From positions 3,752,501-3,816,500 of the forward strand of contig NZ_CP025407.1 in the NCBI RefSeq assembly GCF_002847285.1: a stretch of DNA of 64,000 nt. The letters are read 5' to 3'. The notes beneath the pieces were generated by a model that was not told the origin of the DNA, ran no database searches, and saw only the letters and a program-made list of their open reading frames with translations. Shown piece after piece: positions 40,923 through 50,285 of this stretch. A program made the position numbers and the translations under genes. The DNA comes from Streptomyces sp. CMB-StM0423. Lineage in GTDB: Bacteria; Actinomycetota; Actinomycetes; Streptomycetales; Streptomycetaceae. Numbering within the stretch: the stretch's first letter is position 1; every line of letters starts with the position of its first letter.

Positions 40923-41909
40923 ATGAGGTGGGCACGGGTCGTCGGGGTGGTGCGGGGTGCGCAGGTGGTGGCCATCGTCGCGCTGGTGGGCACGGCGCTC
41001 AGCGGCGTCGAGGCCGGCGGCGCCGGGCGGGTGGTGCTGTGGGCCGCCCTGGTCCTCTGGGGTACCGCCATGGCGGAGATCGCCGTGCGGGTGGCCCTCG
41101 GTGCCGTACGGGCCCTGCGGCGGCGCGGCGCGAAGGAGACACCCGGCGCCGACGGGGCGCTCCCCGGTGCCGTCGACCTGCACACCCCCGTCGCCGGCCG
41201 GTGGCGCGCGTTCAACAGCCCCGCGGACAAGGTGCCCAGCCACGGCACCCACTTCCTCGCCCAGACCTACGCCATCGACATCATCCGCACCCCCGAAGAC
41301 GCCCCGGAGGACGACTCCGAAGACACCCCCGACGGCGCCCGGAAGGGCGCCTCCGCCCCCGCGCTGCGCTGGTGGCCGCCGTTCCCCGCCAACCGGGACT
41401 TCCCCGCCTTCGGCGCCCCCGTCCTCGCCCCCGCCGCCGGCCGCGTCGTCACCGTCGCCGGCTCCGCGCACCGCGACCACCGCGCCCGCAACACCGTCCT
41501 CGGCCTGGCGTACCTGATGGTCGTCGAGCAGATGGTCCGCTCGGTCGCCGCCGGTGCCGGCATCGGGGCGATCGTCGGCAACCACGTCGTGCTGGAGCTG
41601 GAGGACGGTTCGTACGCCCTCTTCGCGCATCTGCGCCGCGGCTCGGCGACCGTTCGCGAAGGGGACACCGTGCGGGCCGGGCAGCAACTCGCGGAGTGCG
41701 GCAACTCCGGCAACTCCAGCGAACCGCACCTGCACTTCCAGCTCATGGACGGCCCCGATCCGCGGCGGGCCGCGGGCGTGCCGTTCACCTGGCGCGGCGT
41801 CGGGGTGCCGGGGAACGGCACGGACTTCACCGCCACCCCGGCCCGTACCCCGGAAGCCGGCGGCCACGAAGCCGACCGCCCCGAAGCCGCCGACCCCGCC
41901 GTCAACTGA
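40923..41909 (+). CDS. M23 (LytM-type) peptidase, membrane anchored
   Basis: A 328-residue protein. Two hydrophobic helices lie near residues 8-30 and 36-60. The LytM domain follows, with SHGTHFLAQTYAIDII (about 107-122) supplying the first metal ligands, FGAPVLAPAAGRVVTVAGS (about 160-178), GNHVVLELEDGSYALFAHL (about 218-236) and the second ligand pair in SEPHLHFQLMDGP (about 266-278). It probably cleaves peptidoglycan cross-links. ATG 40923 is preferred, with an in-frame GTG at 40896 as alternative. The end overlaps the convergent gene by 8 bp. Confidence 0.9.
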   Translation: MRWARVVGVVRGAQVVAIVALVGTALSGVEAGGAGRVVLWAALVLWGTAMAEIAVRVALGAVRALRRRGAKETPGADGALPGAVDLHTPVAGRWRAFNSPADKVPSHGTHFLAQTYAIDIIRTPEDAPEDDSEDTPDGARKGASAPALRWWPPFPANRDFPAFGAPVLAPAAGRVVTVAGSAHRDHRARNTVLGLAYLMVVEQMVRSVAAGAGIGAIVGNHVVLELEDGSYALFAHLRRGSATVREGDTVRAGQQLAECGNSGNSSEPHLHFQLMDGPDPRRAAGVPFTWRGVGVPGNGTDFTATPARTPEAGGHEADRPEAADPAVN

Positions 41910-42552
41910 AGACGATCATCGACCCCTGCGCCAGGCTCCGCGTCGCCGCCGCGTGCAGCCCCAGCCACACGTGCCGCTCCTGCGCGAACTCCCCGCCGTC
42001 CGCCGGCGCCGTCGCCGCCGGCTCCGACAGCTCCGTCGGCCCCGGCGGCGGGGCCGGGGCCGGCGGCGGGTTGTCCGGGTCGATGCCGATCGCCGGGGCG
42101 ACGGCCACGAGTTCGCGGACGAGCCCCTGCGCCGAGCCCAGCGGCCCGCCGCCGGCCAGCAGCTCCTCCGTCACCAGCGGATGCGGGAAGTCGACGGGGA
42201 CGTACGCCCCCGCGTGGTCGTAGTGCCAGACCAGGTGCGACTGCTGCGCCGTGGACTCGAACATCTCCAGCAACTGCTCGTAGTCCCCGCCCAGCTCGCC
42301 GACCGGGGTGACTTCGAGGCCGCACAACTGCAGCAGGTACGCGCGGCGCAGGAAGTGCAGCGCGTCGTAGTCGAAGCCGGCGACCGGGGCGACGTCCCCG
42401 GACAGGCCCGGCATATAGCTCTGCACGGGCACCGGCGGCAGCCCCGCCTGCGCCAGCGCGGCGTCGTAGGCGGCGATCTCCTCGGCGAAGGGGTTGTCGG
42501 GGCTGTGGCACAGGACGTCGACGAGGGGCACCAGCCAGAGGTCGCAGGCCAA
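41902..42552 (-). CDS. Conserved hypothetical protein
   Basis: A 216-residue protein that I cannot place in a family. It starts ACDLWLVPLVDVLCHSPDNPFAEE, contains an aromatic-rich segment near SHLVWHYDHAGAYVPVDFP (about 104-122) and a Pro-rich linker (PPPAPAPPPGP), and has no membrane helix. The start is a rare TTG at 42552, supported by AAGGAG 8 nt upstream and by the absence of a nearby ATG/GTG in frame. It is convergent with the M23 gene and has no obvious operon partner. Confidence 0.75.
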   Translation of the reverse strand: MACDLWLVPLVDVLCHSPDNPFAEEIAAYDAALAQAGLPPVPVQSYMPGLSGDVAPVAGFDYDALHFLRRAYLLQLCGLEVTPVGELGGDYEQLLEMFESTAQQSHLVWHYDHAGAYVPVDFPHPLVTEELLAGGGPLGSAQGLVRELVAVAPAIGIDPDNPPPAPAPPPGPTELSEPAATAPADGGEFAQERHVWLGLHAAATRSLAQGSMIVFS

Positions 42553-42679
42553 GCGGTACGCTCCTTAACTGCGCGGTTCGGCTCAGCGTAGCCGCTGACG
42601 GCGACCGCGCAGCACCCCCCGGCCGGGTAGCGCGCCCCGTCTCCGCCGGGTCTCGGCCACCGGCCCCGGGATCGAGCCG

Positions 42680-43360
42680 TCAGCCGCCCGCGAGCCGTTC
42701 GATCAGCTCCAGCGAGTGCCGGTTGTACGTCCGAACGACCTCCTCGGCGGCGGCCACGTCGCGCCGCTCTATGGCCTCGACGAGCTGCATGTGCCCCTGC
42801 CAGAACGTGCCGGGCACGCAGCCCTCGCTCTCCCCGCGCAGATACGGCACGGCGAACACCCAGCAGTGGATGCGCACCCGCTCCAGGAACTCGGTGATGT
42901 AGTCGTTGCCGATCAGGCTGGTGATCTCGCGCCAGAAGCGCAGGTCGTAGTGGACGAGCACGTCGAGGTCCCCGGCCTTCGCGGCCCGTTCCGCCTCCTC
43001 GCCGCGGCGGCGCATGGCGACCAGCGCGCCCGGCTTCGGGTCGACGGTGTGCGGGGGGCTGGCGCGGAAGACGCCCATCTGGACGACGGTGCGGGCGTCG
43101 GCCATGGCGCGGAAGTCGTCGAGGGTGAAGGCGTGCACGCGGTAGCCGCGGTGCTGCTCGACGTCGAGGAGACCCTGGGCGGAGAGGTCGACCAGGGCTT
43201 CGCGTACGGGGGTTGCGGAGACCCCGTACTGCTCCGCTATCTCGCCGACCGTGATGTGCTGCCCGGCCGCGAGCCGGCCGGCCAGGATCTCGTCGCGCAG
43301 GGCGTCGGCGATCTGAGCACGCAGCGTGTCGCGCCGGACCACGGCGCCTGCGGGGGTCAT
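42680..43360 (-). CDS. GntR-family (FadR/FCD) transcriptional regulator
   Basis: A 226-residue regulator. The winged HTH spans about 8-75 (RRDTLRAQIADALRDEILAGRLAAGQHITVGEIAEQYGVSATPVREALVDLSAQGLL). The FCD ligand domain follows, with the expected Asp/His metal or acid-ligand residues (ARTVVQ..., LRFWREITSLIGND and FWQGHMQLVEAIERRD). It probably senses a carboxylic acid. ATG 43360 has AGGAAGG about 9 nt upstream. Two identical perfect palindromes lie upstream, between it and the divergent MarR gene, so autoregulation is very likely. Confidence 0.94.
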   Translation of the reverse strand: MTPAGAVVRRDTLRAQIADALRDEILAGRLAAGQHITVGEIAEQYGVSATPVREALVDLSAQGLLDVEQHRGYRVHAFTLDDFRAMADARTVVQMGVFRASPPHTVDPKPGALVAMRRRGEEAERAAKAGDLDVLVHYDLRFWREITSLIGNDYITEFLERVRIHCWVFAVPYLRGESEGCVPGTFWQGHMQLVEAIERRDVAAAEEVVRTYNRHSLELIERLAGG

Positions 43361-43421
43361 GCGGTGGGCCTTCCTGATGGGGGATGCCCCCACACGATAA
43401 GCGCACCGGGTGACGGTGATC

Positions 43422-43454
43422 GACAGCATGCTGTCCTTTTGACAGCATGCTGTC
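43422..43454. promoter_or_regulatory. Twin GntR operators
   Basis: The perfect 14-bp palindrome GACAGCATGCTGTC occurs twice, at 43422-43435 and 43441-43454, with centres 19 bp apart (almost two helical turns). A TATCGT box for the GntR gene lies just downstream on the minus strand (43394-43399). The second palindrome contains a TTGACA on the plus strand. Confidence 0.8.
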
Positions 43455-43550
43455 GTGAGCGGAACGCGGGCGCCGGGCCTGCAGAACCGTTTACCTGGCC
43501 GTCTGCGCGTAACCGGCCGAAAAGCGACCAAGAGCGGGAGGCGGCGGACC

Positions 43551-44234
43551 ATGCGCGAGAGCACCGGCGACGGCGGGGCGGACGAGGCCGGCCTGGCGGC
43601 CCTCGGCGCCGCGGCGCTCCTCGACGCCGCCGCGGCGGCGTCGTTCCGGCTCGGCGGCCAGTTCCTCGCGCGCGGCGACCGGTTGGCCGCGCCCGCGGGG
43701 CTGACGGCCGCGCGCTGGCAGGTGCTGTTCGCGGTCCGCCGCGAGCCGCTGTCCGTCGCCGGCATCGCGCGCAGTCTGGGGATGGCCAGGCAGAGCGTGC
43801 AGCGGATCGCGGACGTCCTGGTGGCGGGTGGGCTCACGGCGTACGAACCGAACCCTGCGCACCGCCGCGCCAAGCTGCTCCGCCCCACCCCCGCGGGGCA
43901 GCGGGCGCTGGCGCGGCTGGGGCCGGGGCACGCGGAGTTCGCCGGCCGGCTCGCGCACCGGCTGGGCGGGGAGGCGCGGTTGGGCGAGACGCTGGCGGTG
44001 CTGCGGCGGCTGTCGGCGGCGCTGGAGGCGCTGCGGGCGGAGGACGCGGAGGCGGCGGAGGAGGCGGGGGAAGGGGCCGGCGGAAGAGGAGGTGCGCCGG
44101 GCCGGGACGCGGGCCGGAACGCAGATCGGGACGCGGGCCGGAAGCCGGGCCGCGCCCCCGCCGGGAAAAGGGCCGCTGACCTGGCCCGGGACCCCGCGGC
44201 GCCGAGGCCCCGCAAGGCTCGTACCCGCCGCTGA
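43551..44234 (+). CDS. MarR-family transcriptional regulator with basic tail
   Basis: A 227-residue protein. The winged HTH covers about 55-135 (LTAARWQVLFAVRREPLSVAGIARSLGMARQSVQRIADVLVAGGL then NPAHRRAKLLRPTPAGQRAL). The last 60 residues are an unusual, strongly basic and Gly/Arg/Asp repeat tail (GRDAGRNADRDAGRKPGR). ATG 43551 has GGGAGG about 10 nt upstream, and a GTG at 43455 would extend it through the operator. It is divergent from the GntR gene and separated by the twin palindromes. Confidence 0.88.
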   Translation: MRESTGDGGADEAGLAALGAAALLDAAAAASFRLGGQFLARGDRLAAPAGLTAARWQVLFAVRREPLSVAGIARSLGMARQSVQRIADVLVAGGLTAYEPNPAHRRAKLLRPTPAGQRALARLGPGHAEFAGRLAHRLGGEARLGETLAVLRRLSAALEALRAEDAEAAEEAGEGAGGRGGAPGRDAGRNADRDAGRKPGRAPAGKRAADLARDPAAPRPRKARTRR

Positions 44235-44362
44235 TCCGCCGCCCGCCGAGATCACCGCCCCACGACGATGGTGTGACAGCACCGCAACGACAATCCCGGC
44301 CCCCCTCATCCCCACCCCCGGTCACCGCCTACGCTCTCCGGGTAGACCACGGGGGTAGGGGA

Positions 44363-47014
44363 ATGGAGAGCGTGGAACCGCTGGCGCCGCAGGATCCGCA
44401 ACAGATCGGGGCGTACCGGCTGCTCGGCAGGCTCGGCGCCGGTGGCATGGGCCGGGTCTACCTCGGCCGGACCGCGGGCGGCAGGACGGTGGCCGTCAAG
44501 CTGGTCAAGCCGGAGCTGGCCGCCGAGGAGGAGTTCCGCGCCCGCTTCCGTACGGAGGTGCGCGCCGCGGCGCGCGTCGGCGGCAAGTGGACGGCGCCGG
44601 TGCTCGACGCCGACACCGAGGCGCCGGTGCCGTGGGTCGCCACGGGGTACGTCGCCGGGCCGACGCTCCAGGAGGTCGTCGAGCGGTACGGACCGCTGCC
44701 GCCGGAGTCGCTGGTCACCCTCGCGTACGGGCTGGCCTCCGCGCTCCGCGACGTCCACGCGGCCGGGCTCGTGCACCGCGACCTCAAGCCGTCCAACGTG
44801 CTGGTCACCATCGAGGGCCCGCGCGTCATCGACTTCGGCATCGCCCGCGCGCTGGACTCGCTGTCCGACGGCACGGTCACGCGCACCGGCATCGTCGTCG
44901 GGTCGCCGAGCTTCATGTCCCCCGAGCAGATCATCGGGCAGGACGTGTCGGCGGCGAGCGACGTGTTCTGCCTGGGCGGGCTGCTGGCGTACGCGGCGAC
45001 GGGGCGGGCGCCGTTCGGGTCGAGTTCGTCCGGGATGCACGCGGTGATGTTCCGCGTCGTCCAGGAGGACCCGGACCTGGAAGGCGTGACGGACCCGGCG
45101 CTGCACGGCCTCATATCCGGCTGCCTGGCCAAGCTCCCGGGGAACCGCCACGACACGGAGGCGATCGCCGGGCTGACGGGCCCGCCGGACCCGGAGGCGG
45201 CGTGGCTCCCGGCCGGCCTGACGGCCGACCTGGGGCGCCAGGCGGTACGCCTCCTGGACACGGACACGCCTCCGGCCGGCGACCGCGACACGAGCCCGCT
45301 CCGCACGGTGCCGCCTGCGGCGGGCACGGCGGGGGGCGGCAACGGACCGAGGAGCACCGGGGCCGCGGGCGAACCGGCGGGCCACGGAACCCCCACCGGG
45401 GCGGGCGCGCCCCCGAACTCCGGCGCGGAGCGCCGAGTTCGGGGTGCGGAGAAGAAGAACGGCGTGGGCGGCGGCTCCACGGGGGCCGAGTGGCCCCACC
45501 TGGCGGCGGACCCGGACTCCGGCGCGCAGCGCCGAGTCCCCGGTGCCGGGGCGGCGGACGGAGCCGGCAGCCACGCGACGGGCGCCGCGGTGGCCTACGG
45601 GCCGGCCGCGGGCCACGGGCCCGGCGCGGAGCGCCGGGGCAGGGGCGCGGGCGAATCGGGCCACGCCGCTGCCGAAGGGCCCGCGGCGGACCGGGAGTCC
45701 GGCACGCAGCGGCGATTCCCCGGTGCCGGGACGACGGACGGGGCCGGCGGCCCCGCGCCGGGCGCGGAGCGCCCGGGCACCGGCGCGGCGAACGAGCCGG
45801 GCGGCCACGCGACACCCGCCGGAGGCGCGGCCGCGGCCGGGGCGTGGCCCCGTGCCGCGGGCTCCGAGGACGCCACCGTCCAGCGCTCCGCGGGCGGTGC
45901 GGCCGGCGCGCGGCCGCAGGCCGCGGATCGGGGTCCCGGGTCGGGACCCCGGGTCTCGGGAAGGGGCGGGGACGGGGAGAACTCCCGCACAGAACCACGG
46001 CTGGGCCCCAGCTCCACCCGCCCGTACGAGACCCCCGCCGCCCACGGCTCCGCGGCCCACCCCGCCGCCGGCAGCACCGCGACACCCGCCGTCCCCGGTC
46101 CCGGCGCAGGCGCCCCTCCCCGCCGGCGCCGCCACCGCGCCCGGCTGCTCGCCGCGCTCGCCCTCCTCGTCGCCGCCGGCGTCGCCGTGCCCGTCGCCCT
46201 CGCCACCCAGCGCGACGACGGCGCCCCCGCCGCCCGCAGCTCCGATGTCCCCGACGAGTACCTCGGCGCCTGGCTCGGCACCCAGCTCAGCGACGGCGAA
46301 CCGACCGGCACCTACCGCCAGTTCACGATCCGCCCCGGGGAGAAGGGCGAGGTCGTCGCCACCAGCATCGTGCTCAGCGGCGAGTCGCAGTGCACCAGCA
46401 AGGGCGAGCTGACGTCCACGGACAAGGGGCTGCACCTCGACACCGAGATCGTCGAGGCCGCCCCCGCCGGCGAGTGCACGGCGGTCGGCGGGCACGTGCT
46501 CAGGTACGAAGACGGCAAGCTGCTCTGGCGCGCCGACGACGGCCGCACCGCCGAGCTGGCCAAGGTCGAGCCCCGCGACCGCCGCATGCCGCGCGAGCTG
46601 CTGGGGAGCTGGCAGCGGCCCGCGGGGTCCGGCACCCAGGTGATGAAGGTCGTGCAGGCCGCGCCGGGGCAGATCGCCGTGCACTTCACGACCCGTACCG
46701 GCGACGGCGACACCTGCCAGGCGAAGGCCGACTTCGTCGGCGTCGACCAGCGCGACGACCGCGTGCTGCTCGGCCCGTCCGAGATCACCTCCGTCACGGG
46801 ACCGGACGACCCCGGCACCGGCGAGACCCCCGACGGCCTCGGCGACGACTCGACGAGCACCGGCAAGCTCGGCGGCCCCTGCGTGCCCGGCTTCCCGTCC
46901 GCGATGCAGGCGACCGCCGACGGCTCCGTGCTGGACCGCCAGTTCCTCGGCGGCGAGCAGCGCACCCGGCATTACACAAGGGCGGACGGCTCGCCTGCCG
47001 ACCCGACACAATAG
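44363..47014 (+). CDS. Ser/Thr protein kinase with extracellular C-terminal sensor
   Basis: An 883-residue membrane kinase. The N-terminal kinase domain has GAGGMG (25-30), the ATP Lys in VAVKLV (46), HRDLKPSN (138-145) and DFGIAR (157-162). A disordered linker of about 280 residues (310-590) contains imperfect repeats around SGAxRRxPGAG. A membrane helix at about 594-614 leads to a 265-residue extracellular domain (about 616-883) with four Cys. There are no PASTA domains. The ligand is unknown. ATG 44363 is chosen by the kinase start and a GGGG-rich site. A second kinase follows 29 bp downstream, so the two form an operon. Confidence 0.93.
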   Translation: MESVEPLAPQDPQQIGAYRLLGRLGAGGMGRVYLGRTAGGRTVAVKLVKPELAAEEEFRARFRTEVRAAARVGGKWTAPVLDADTEAPVPWVATGYVAGPTLQEVVERYGPLPPESLVTLAYGLASALRDVHAAGLVHRDLKPSNVLVTIEGPRVIDFGIARALDSLSDGTVTRTGIVVGSPSFMSPEQIIGQDVSAASDVFCLGGLLAYAATGRAPFGSSSSGMHAVMFRVVQEDPDLEGVTDPALHGLISGCLAKLPGNRHDTEAIAGLTGPPDPEAAWLPAGLTADLGRQAVRLLDTDTPPAGDRDTSPLRTVPPAAGTAGGGNGPRSTGAAGEPAGHGTPTGAGAPPNSGAERRVRGAEKKNGVGGGSTGAEWPHLAADPDSGAQRRVPGAGAADGAGSHATGAAVAYGPAAGHGPGAERRGRGAGESGHAAAEGPAADRESGTQRRFPGAGTTDGAGGPAPGAERPGTGAANEPGGHATPAGGAAAAGAWPRAAGSEDATVQRSAGGAAGARPQAADRGPGSGPRVSGRGGDGENSRTEPRLGPSSTRPYETPAAHGSAAHPAAGSTATPAVPGPGAGAPPRRRRHRARLLAALALLVAAGVAVPVALATQRDDGAPAARSSDVPDEYLGAWLGTQLSDGEPTGTYRQFTIRPGEKGEVVATSIVLSGESQCTSKGELTSTDKGLHLDTEIVEAAPAGECTAVGGHVLRYEDGKLLWRADDGRTAELAKVEPRDRRMPRELLGSWQRPAGSGTQVMKVVQAAPGQIAVHFTTRTGDGDTCQAKADFVGVDQRDDRVLLGPSEITSVTGPDDPGTGETPDGLGDDSTSTGKLGGPCVPGFPSAMQATADGSVLDRQFLGGEQRTRHYTRADGSPADPTQ

Positions 47015-47043
47015 GCTCCCCGGCGAGGGGGAAGGGGGGCAGC

Positions 47044-48894
47044 ATGGACAGCCTCGGACCGGACGATCCACGCCGCGTCGGCTCGTACCAACTGCTGGGA
47101 CGGCTCGGCGAGGGCGGCATGGGACGCGTCTACCTCGCCCGCTCCGAGCGCGGCAGGACCGCCGCGGTGAAGCTGGTCAAGGCCGAGCTGGCGCGCGAGC
47201 CGGAGTTCCGGCGGCGCTTCACGCAGGAGATCATCGCCGCGCGCCGGGTCGGCGGCGAGTGGACCGCGCCCGTGCTCGACGCCGACACGCACGCCGCGAC
47301 CCCCTGGGTTGCCACCGGTTACGTCGCGGGACCCTCGCTGCACGAGGTCGTCGCCAAGGACCACGGCCCGCTGCCCGACGCCTCCGTGCGCGCGCTCGCG
47401 GGCGGGCTGGCGCGCGCGTTGCAGGCGATCCACGCCGCCGGGCTCGTCCACCGCGACCTCAAGCCGTCCAACATCCTCGTCACCATCGACGGGCCGCGCG
47501 TCATCGACTTCGGCATCGCCCGCGCGCTGGACTCGGTCACCGCCGCGGGCGACGGGCTCACCCGGACCGGCGCGGTCATCGGCTCGCCCGGCTTCATGTC
47601 GCCCGAGCAGGTGCGCGGCGAGCGGGTCACGGCGGCGAGCGACGTGTTCTGCCTCGGTACGGTGCTGGCGTTCGCGGCGACCGGGCGGATGCCGTTCGGC
47701 ACGGAGAACAGCGGCGCGCACGCGCTGATGTTCCGGATCGCCGCGGAGGAGCCGGAACTGTCGGGCATCGAGGGCGAGTTGCGCACGGTGATCGAGCGCT
47801 GTCTCGCCAAGGAGCCGGGCGCGCGGCCGCAGGTCGCGGAGCTGGTGGCGCTGACGGAGGAGGCGGCGCAGCTCAAGCCGTGGCTGCCGGGGGCGCTGCT
47901 GGAGCTGCTGGCGCGGCGGGCGGTGGAGCTGCTGGACGCGGAGACGCCGCAGGCGACGGGCGGGATGACGGGGACAGCCGGGGCAGCCGGCGCTGCCCCC
48001 GCGTACGGGCCGCCGCTCACCGGCGCCACCCCCGGCCCGTACGGGCACACCGGCATGCAGCCCCAGCACCACCAGCCGTACGGCACCCCGCCCCACGCCC
48101 AGCCGCACACCCCGCCGCAGCAGCACCGCCCCGCCGCGTACGGCACCGCACCCACCGCGCACCCGCCGCCCTACCGCACCCCGCCGCCGCCCTACGGCCA
48201 GACCGGCTGGCAGACCCCGCACCCGCCGCTGCCGCTGCGGCCGCGCGCGGTGCGGCCGATCGCCACGGCGCTCCAGGTGCTGCTGGGCATCTACGCGGCG
48301 TTCGTCTGCCTCCAGGTCATCCAGGAGATCAACCTCCTGGTGCTGCTGGGCGAGGACGGCGCCGACACCTGGTACATGGCCGAGGACCTCGACCGGATGG
48401 AGAACTTCACCGCCGGCAACGTCCTCCTCTTCACGGTGTGCGCCGTGCTGTGGTCGGTCTGGTTCTACCGGCTGCGCACGAACGCGGAGGCGTTCGCCCC
48501 CGGCCAGGTGCGCTACTCCACCGGGCTGTCCGTCGGCTCCTGGTTCATCCCCGTCGCCCAGTTCTGGTTCCCCCTGCAGATCGCGAACGACATCTTCCGG
48601 ATATCCAGCCCCTTCCCGCAGCACGCGCGCCCGCCCGTCGGCTACGGGCCGCGGCCCGTGTCGTACGGGAAGGGCGTCCTGAACTTCTGGTGGGCCACCT
48701 GGGTCGCCACCATGGTGCTCGCCCTGGTCACGGCGGAGGACTGGGAGGTCGGCAGCTCGATCGACTCGGCGATCCAGATCGTGCTGCTCGACCTGCTGTC
48801 CTCGTTCGTGCTGATCGTGACGAGCATCATGGCGCTGCTTGCCGTGCAGCAACTGACGACGCTGCAGGACCAGCGCCTCAAGGGAACGGTCTGA
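47044..48894 (+). CDS. Ser/Thr protein kinase with C-terminal DUF4328 membrane domain
   Basis: A 616-residue kinase closely similar to its upstream neighbour in the catalytic domain: GEGGMG (22-27), Lys43, HRDLKPSN (about 137) and DFGIAR. A Pro/His/Tyr-rich linker (about 320-400) is followed by a membrane domain with four to five helices, including RAVRPIATALQVLLGIYAAF and WSVWFYRLRTNAEAF, typical of DUF4328. The two kinases thus share a kinase domain but have unrelated sensor ends, which points to tandem duplication and domain replacement. ATG 47044 has GAAGGGGGG 5-8 nt upstream. Confidence 0.93.
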   Translation: MDSLGPDDPRRVGSYQLLGRLGEGGMGRVYLARSERGRTAAVKLVKAELAREPEFRRRFTQEIIAARRVGGEWTAPVLDADTHAATPWVATGYVAGPSLHEVVAKDHGPLPDASVRALAGGLARALQAIHAAGLVHRDLKPSNILVTIDGPRVIDFGIARALDSVTAAGDGLTRTGAVIGSPGFMSPEQVRGERVTAASDVFCLGTVLAFAATGRMPFGTENSGAHALMFRIAAEEPELSGIEGELRTVIERCLAKEPGARPQVAELVALTEEAAQLKPWLPGALLELLARRAVELLDAETPQATGGMTGTAGAAGAAPAYGPPLTGATPGPYGHTGMQPQHHQPYGTPPHAQPHTPPQQHRPAAYGTAPTAHPPPYRTPPPPYGQTGWQTPHPPLPLRPRAVRPIATALQVLLGIYAAFVCLQVIQEINLLVLLGEDGADTWYMAEDLDRMENFTAGNVLLFTVCAVLWSVWFYRLRTNAEAFAPGQVRYSTGLSVGSWFIPVAQFWFPLQIANDIFRISSPFPQHARPPVGYGPRPVSYGKGVLNFWWATWVATMVLALVTAEDWEVGSSIDSAIQIVLLDLLSSFVLIVTSIMALLAVQQLTTLQDQRLKGTV

Positions 48895-48918
48895 CGGCTG
48901 ACTGACTTAGCGGCAGGC

Positions 48919-50202
48919 TCAGAGGAACGAGTTGATCTGGATCGTCTCGTCCCGCCCGGGGCCGACGCCGATCGCCGACACGGGGGCGCCCGACATCTCC
49001 TCCAGCGCCTTGACGTAGCCCTGCGCATTCTTCGGCAGCTCCTCGAAGGACGTAGCCTTCGAGATGTCCTCGGACCAGCCGGGCAGCATCTCGTACACGG
49101 GCGTGGCATGGTGGAAGTCGGTCTGGCTGTACGGCAGTTCCGTGACCCGGCGGCCGTCGATGTCGTACGCGACGCAGACGGGGATGCGCTCCCAGCCGGT
49201 GAGCACGTCGAGCTTGGTGAGGAAGAAGTCCGTCAGGCCGTTGACACGGGTCGCGTAGCGGGCGATCACCGCGTCGAACCAGCCGCAGCGCCGGTCCCGG
49301 CCGGTGGTCACGCCGCGCTCGCCGCCGATGGTGCGCAGCCGGTCCCCGTCCTCGTCGAACAGCTCGGTCGGGAACGGTCCGGCACCGACGCGCGTTGTGT
49401 ACGCCTTGAGGATGCCGATGACCCGGCTGATCCGAGTGGGGCCGACGCCGGCTCCCGTGCAGGCGCCCCCCGCGGTCGGGTTGGACGAGGTGACGAAGGG
49501 GTACGTGCCGTGGTCGACGTCGAGGAGCGTGCCCTGCCCGCCCTCGAAGAGGACGACCTTCCCGGCGTCGATGGCCTCGTTGAGCACGAGGGTGGTGTCG
49601 GCGACATACGGGCGCAACTGCTCCGCGTAGCCGAGGAGCTGCTCGACGACGGCGTCGGGGCGGATGGCGCGGCGGTTGTAGAGCTTGGCGAGGACCTGGT
49701 TCTTCTGGTCCAGCGCCGCGTCGACCTTCTGCCGCAGGATCGACTCGTCGAAGACGTCCTGCACCCGGATCCCGACGCGGTTGATCTTGTCGGCGTAGGC
49801 CGGGCCGATGCCGCGGCCCGTGGTGCCGATCTTCCGCTTGCCGAGGAACCGTTCCGTCACCTTGTCGAGGTCGGTGTGGTACGCCGTGATGAGGTGCGCG
49901 TTGCCGCTGAGGAGCAGCTTGGACGTGTCCACGCCGCGCTGCTGCAGCGCGCTCAGCTCGCCGAGCAGCACCTCGGGGTCGACGACCACGCCGTTGCCGA
50001 TCACCGGCGTGCAGCTCGGCGACAGGATGCCCGACGGCAGCAGGTGCAGCGCGTACTTCTGATCGCCGACCACCACCGTGTGCCCGGCGTTGTTCCCGCC
50101 CTGGAAGCGCACCACGTAGTCCACCGAGCCGCCGAGCAGATCGGTGGCCTTCCCCTTGCCTTCGTCACCCCACTGAGCACCGAGCAGCACAAGTGCGGGC
50201 AC
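48919..50202 (-). CDS. purA: Adenylosuccinate synthetase
   Basis: A 427-residue enzyme that makes adenylosuccinate from IMP, aspartate and GTP, the first committed step to AMP. It shows the N-terminal GTP loop GAQWGDEGKGK (about 8-18), FQGGNNAGHTVVV (about 33-45), IGTTGRGIGPAYADKI (about 126-141), LFEGGQGTLLDVDHGTYPFVTSSN (about 222-245) and GVTTGRDRRCGWFD (about 300-313). The GTG at 50202 is supported by GAAGGGG upstream and by the conserved MPALVLLGAQWG opening. Its end is 24 bp from the convergent kinase end. Confidence 0.98.
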   Translation of the reverse strand: MPALVLLGAQWGDEGKGKATDLLGGSVDYVVRFQGGNNAGHTVVVGDQKYALHLLPSGILSPSCTPVIGNGVVVDPEVLLGELSALQQRGVDTSKLLLSGNAHLITAYHTDLDKVTERFLGKRKIGTTGRGIGPAYADKINRVGIRVQDVFDESILRQKVDAALDQKNQVLAKLYNRRAIRPDAVVEQLLGYAEQLRPYVADTTLVLNEAIDAGKVVLFEGGQGTLLDVDHGTYPFVTSSNPTAGGACTGAGVGPTRISRVIGILKAYTTRVGAGPFPTELFDEDGDRLRTIGGERGVTTGRDRRCGWFDAVIARYATRVNGLTDFFLTKLDVLTGWERIPVCVAYDIDGRRVTELPYSQTDFHHATPVYEMLPGWSEDISKATSFEELPKNAQGYVKALEEMSGAPVSAIGVGPGRDETIQINSFL

Positions 50203-50285
50203 AGGCGTACACCCCTTCCGGGCGGGGCATGTCCAACGTGCGGTGCGCCGTGCACCGGGGATCGGACCGGGCCCCGGATAGACGA

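Noticed and set aside
40549..40926. Pro-rich plus-strand ORF before the M23 gene
   Set aside because: Low complexity, no ribosome site, no family resemblance, and it overlaps the M23 start region.
43422..43454. Attachment-site or transposon-end interpretation of the twin palindromes
   Set aside because: They are exact symmetric operators next to a GntR gene, with no integrase or transposase nearby.
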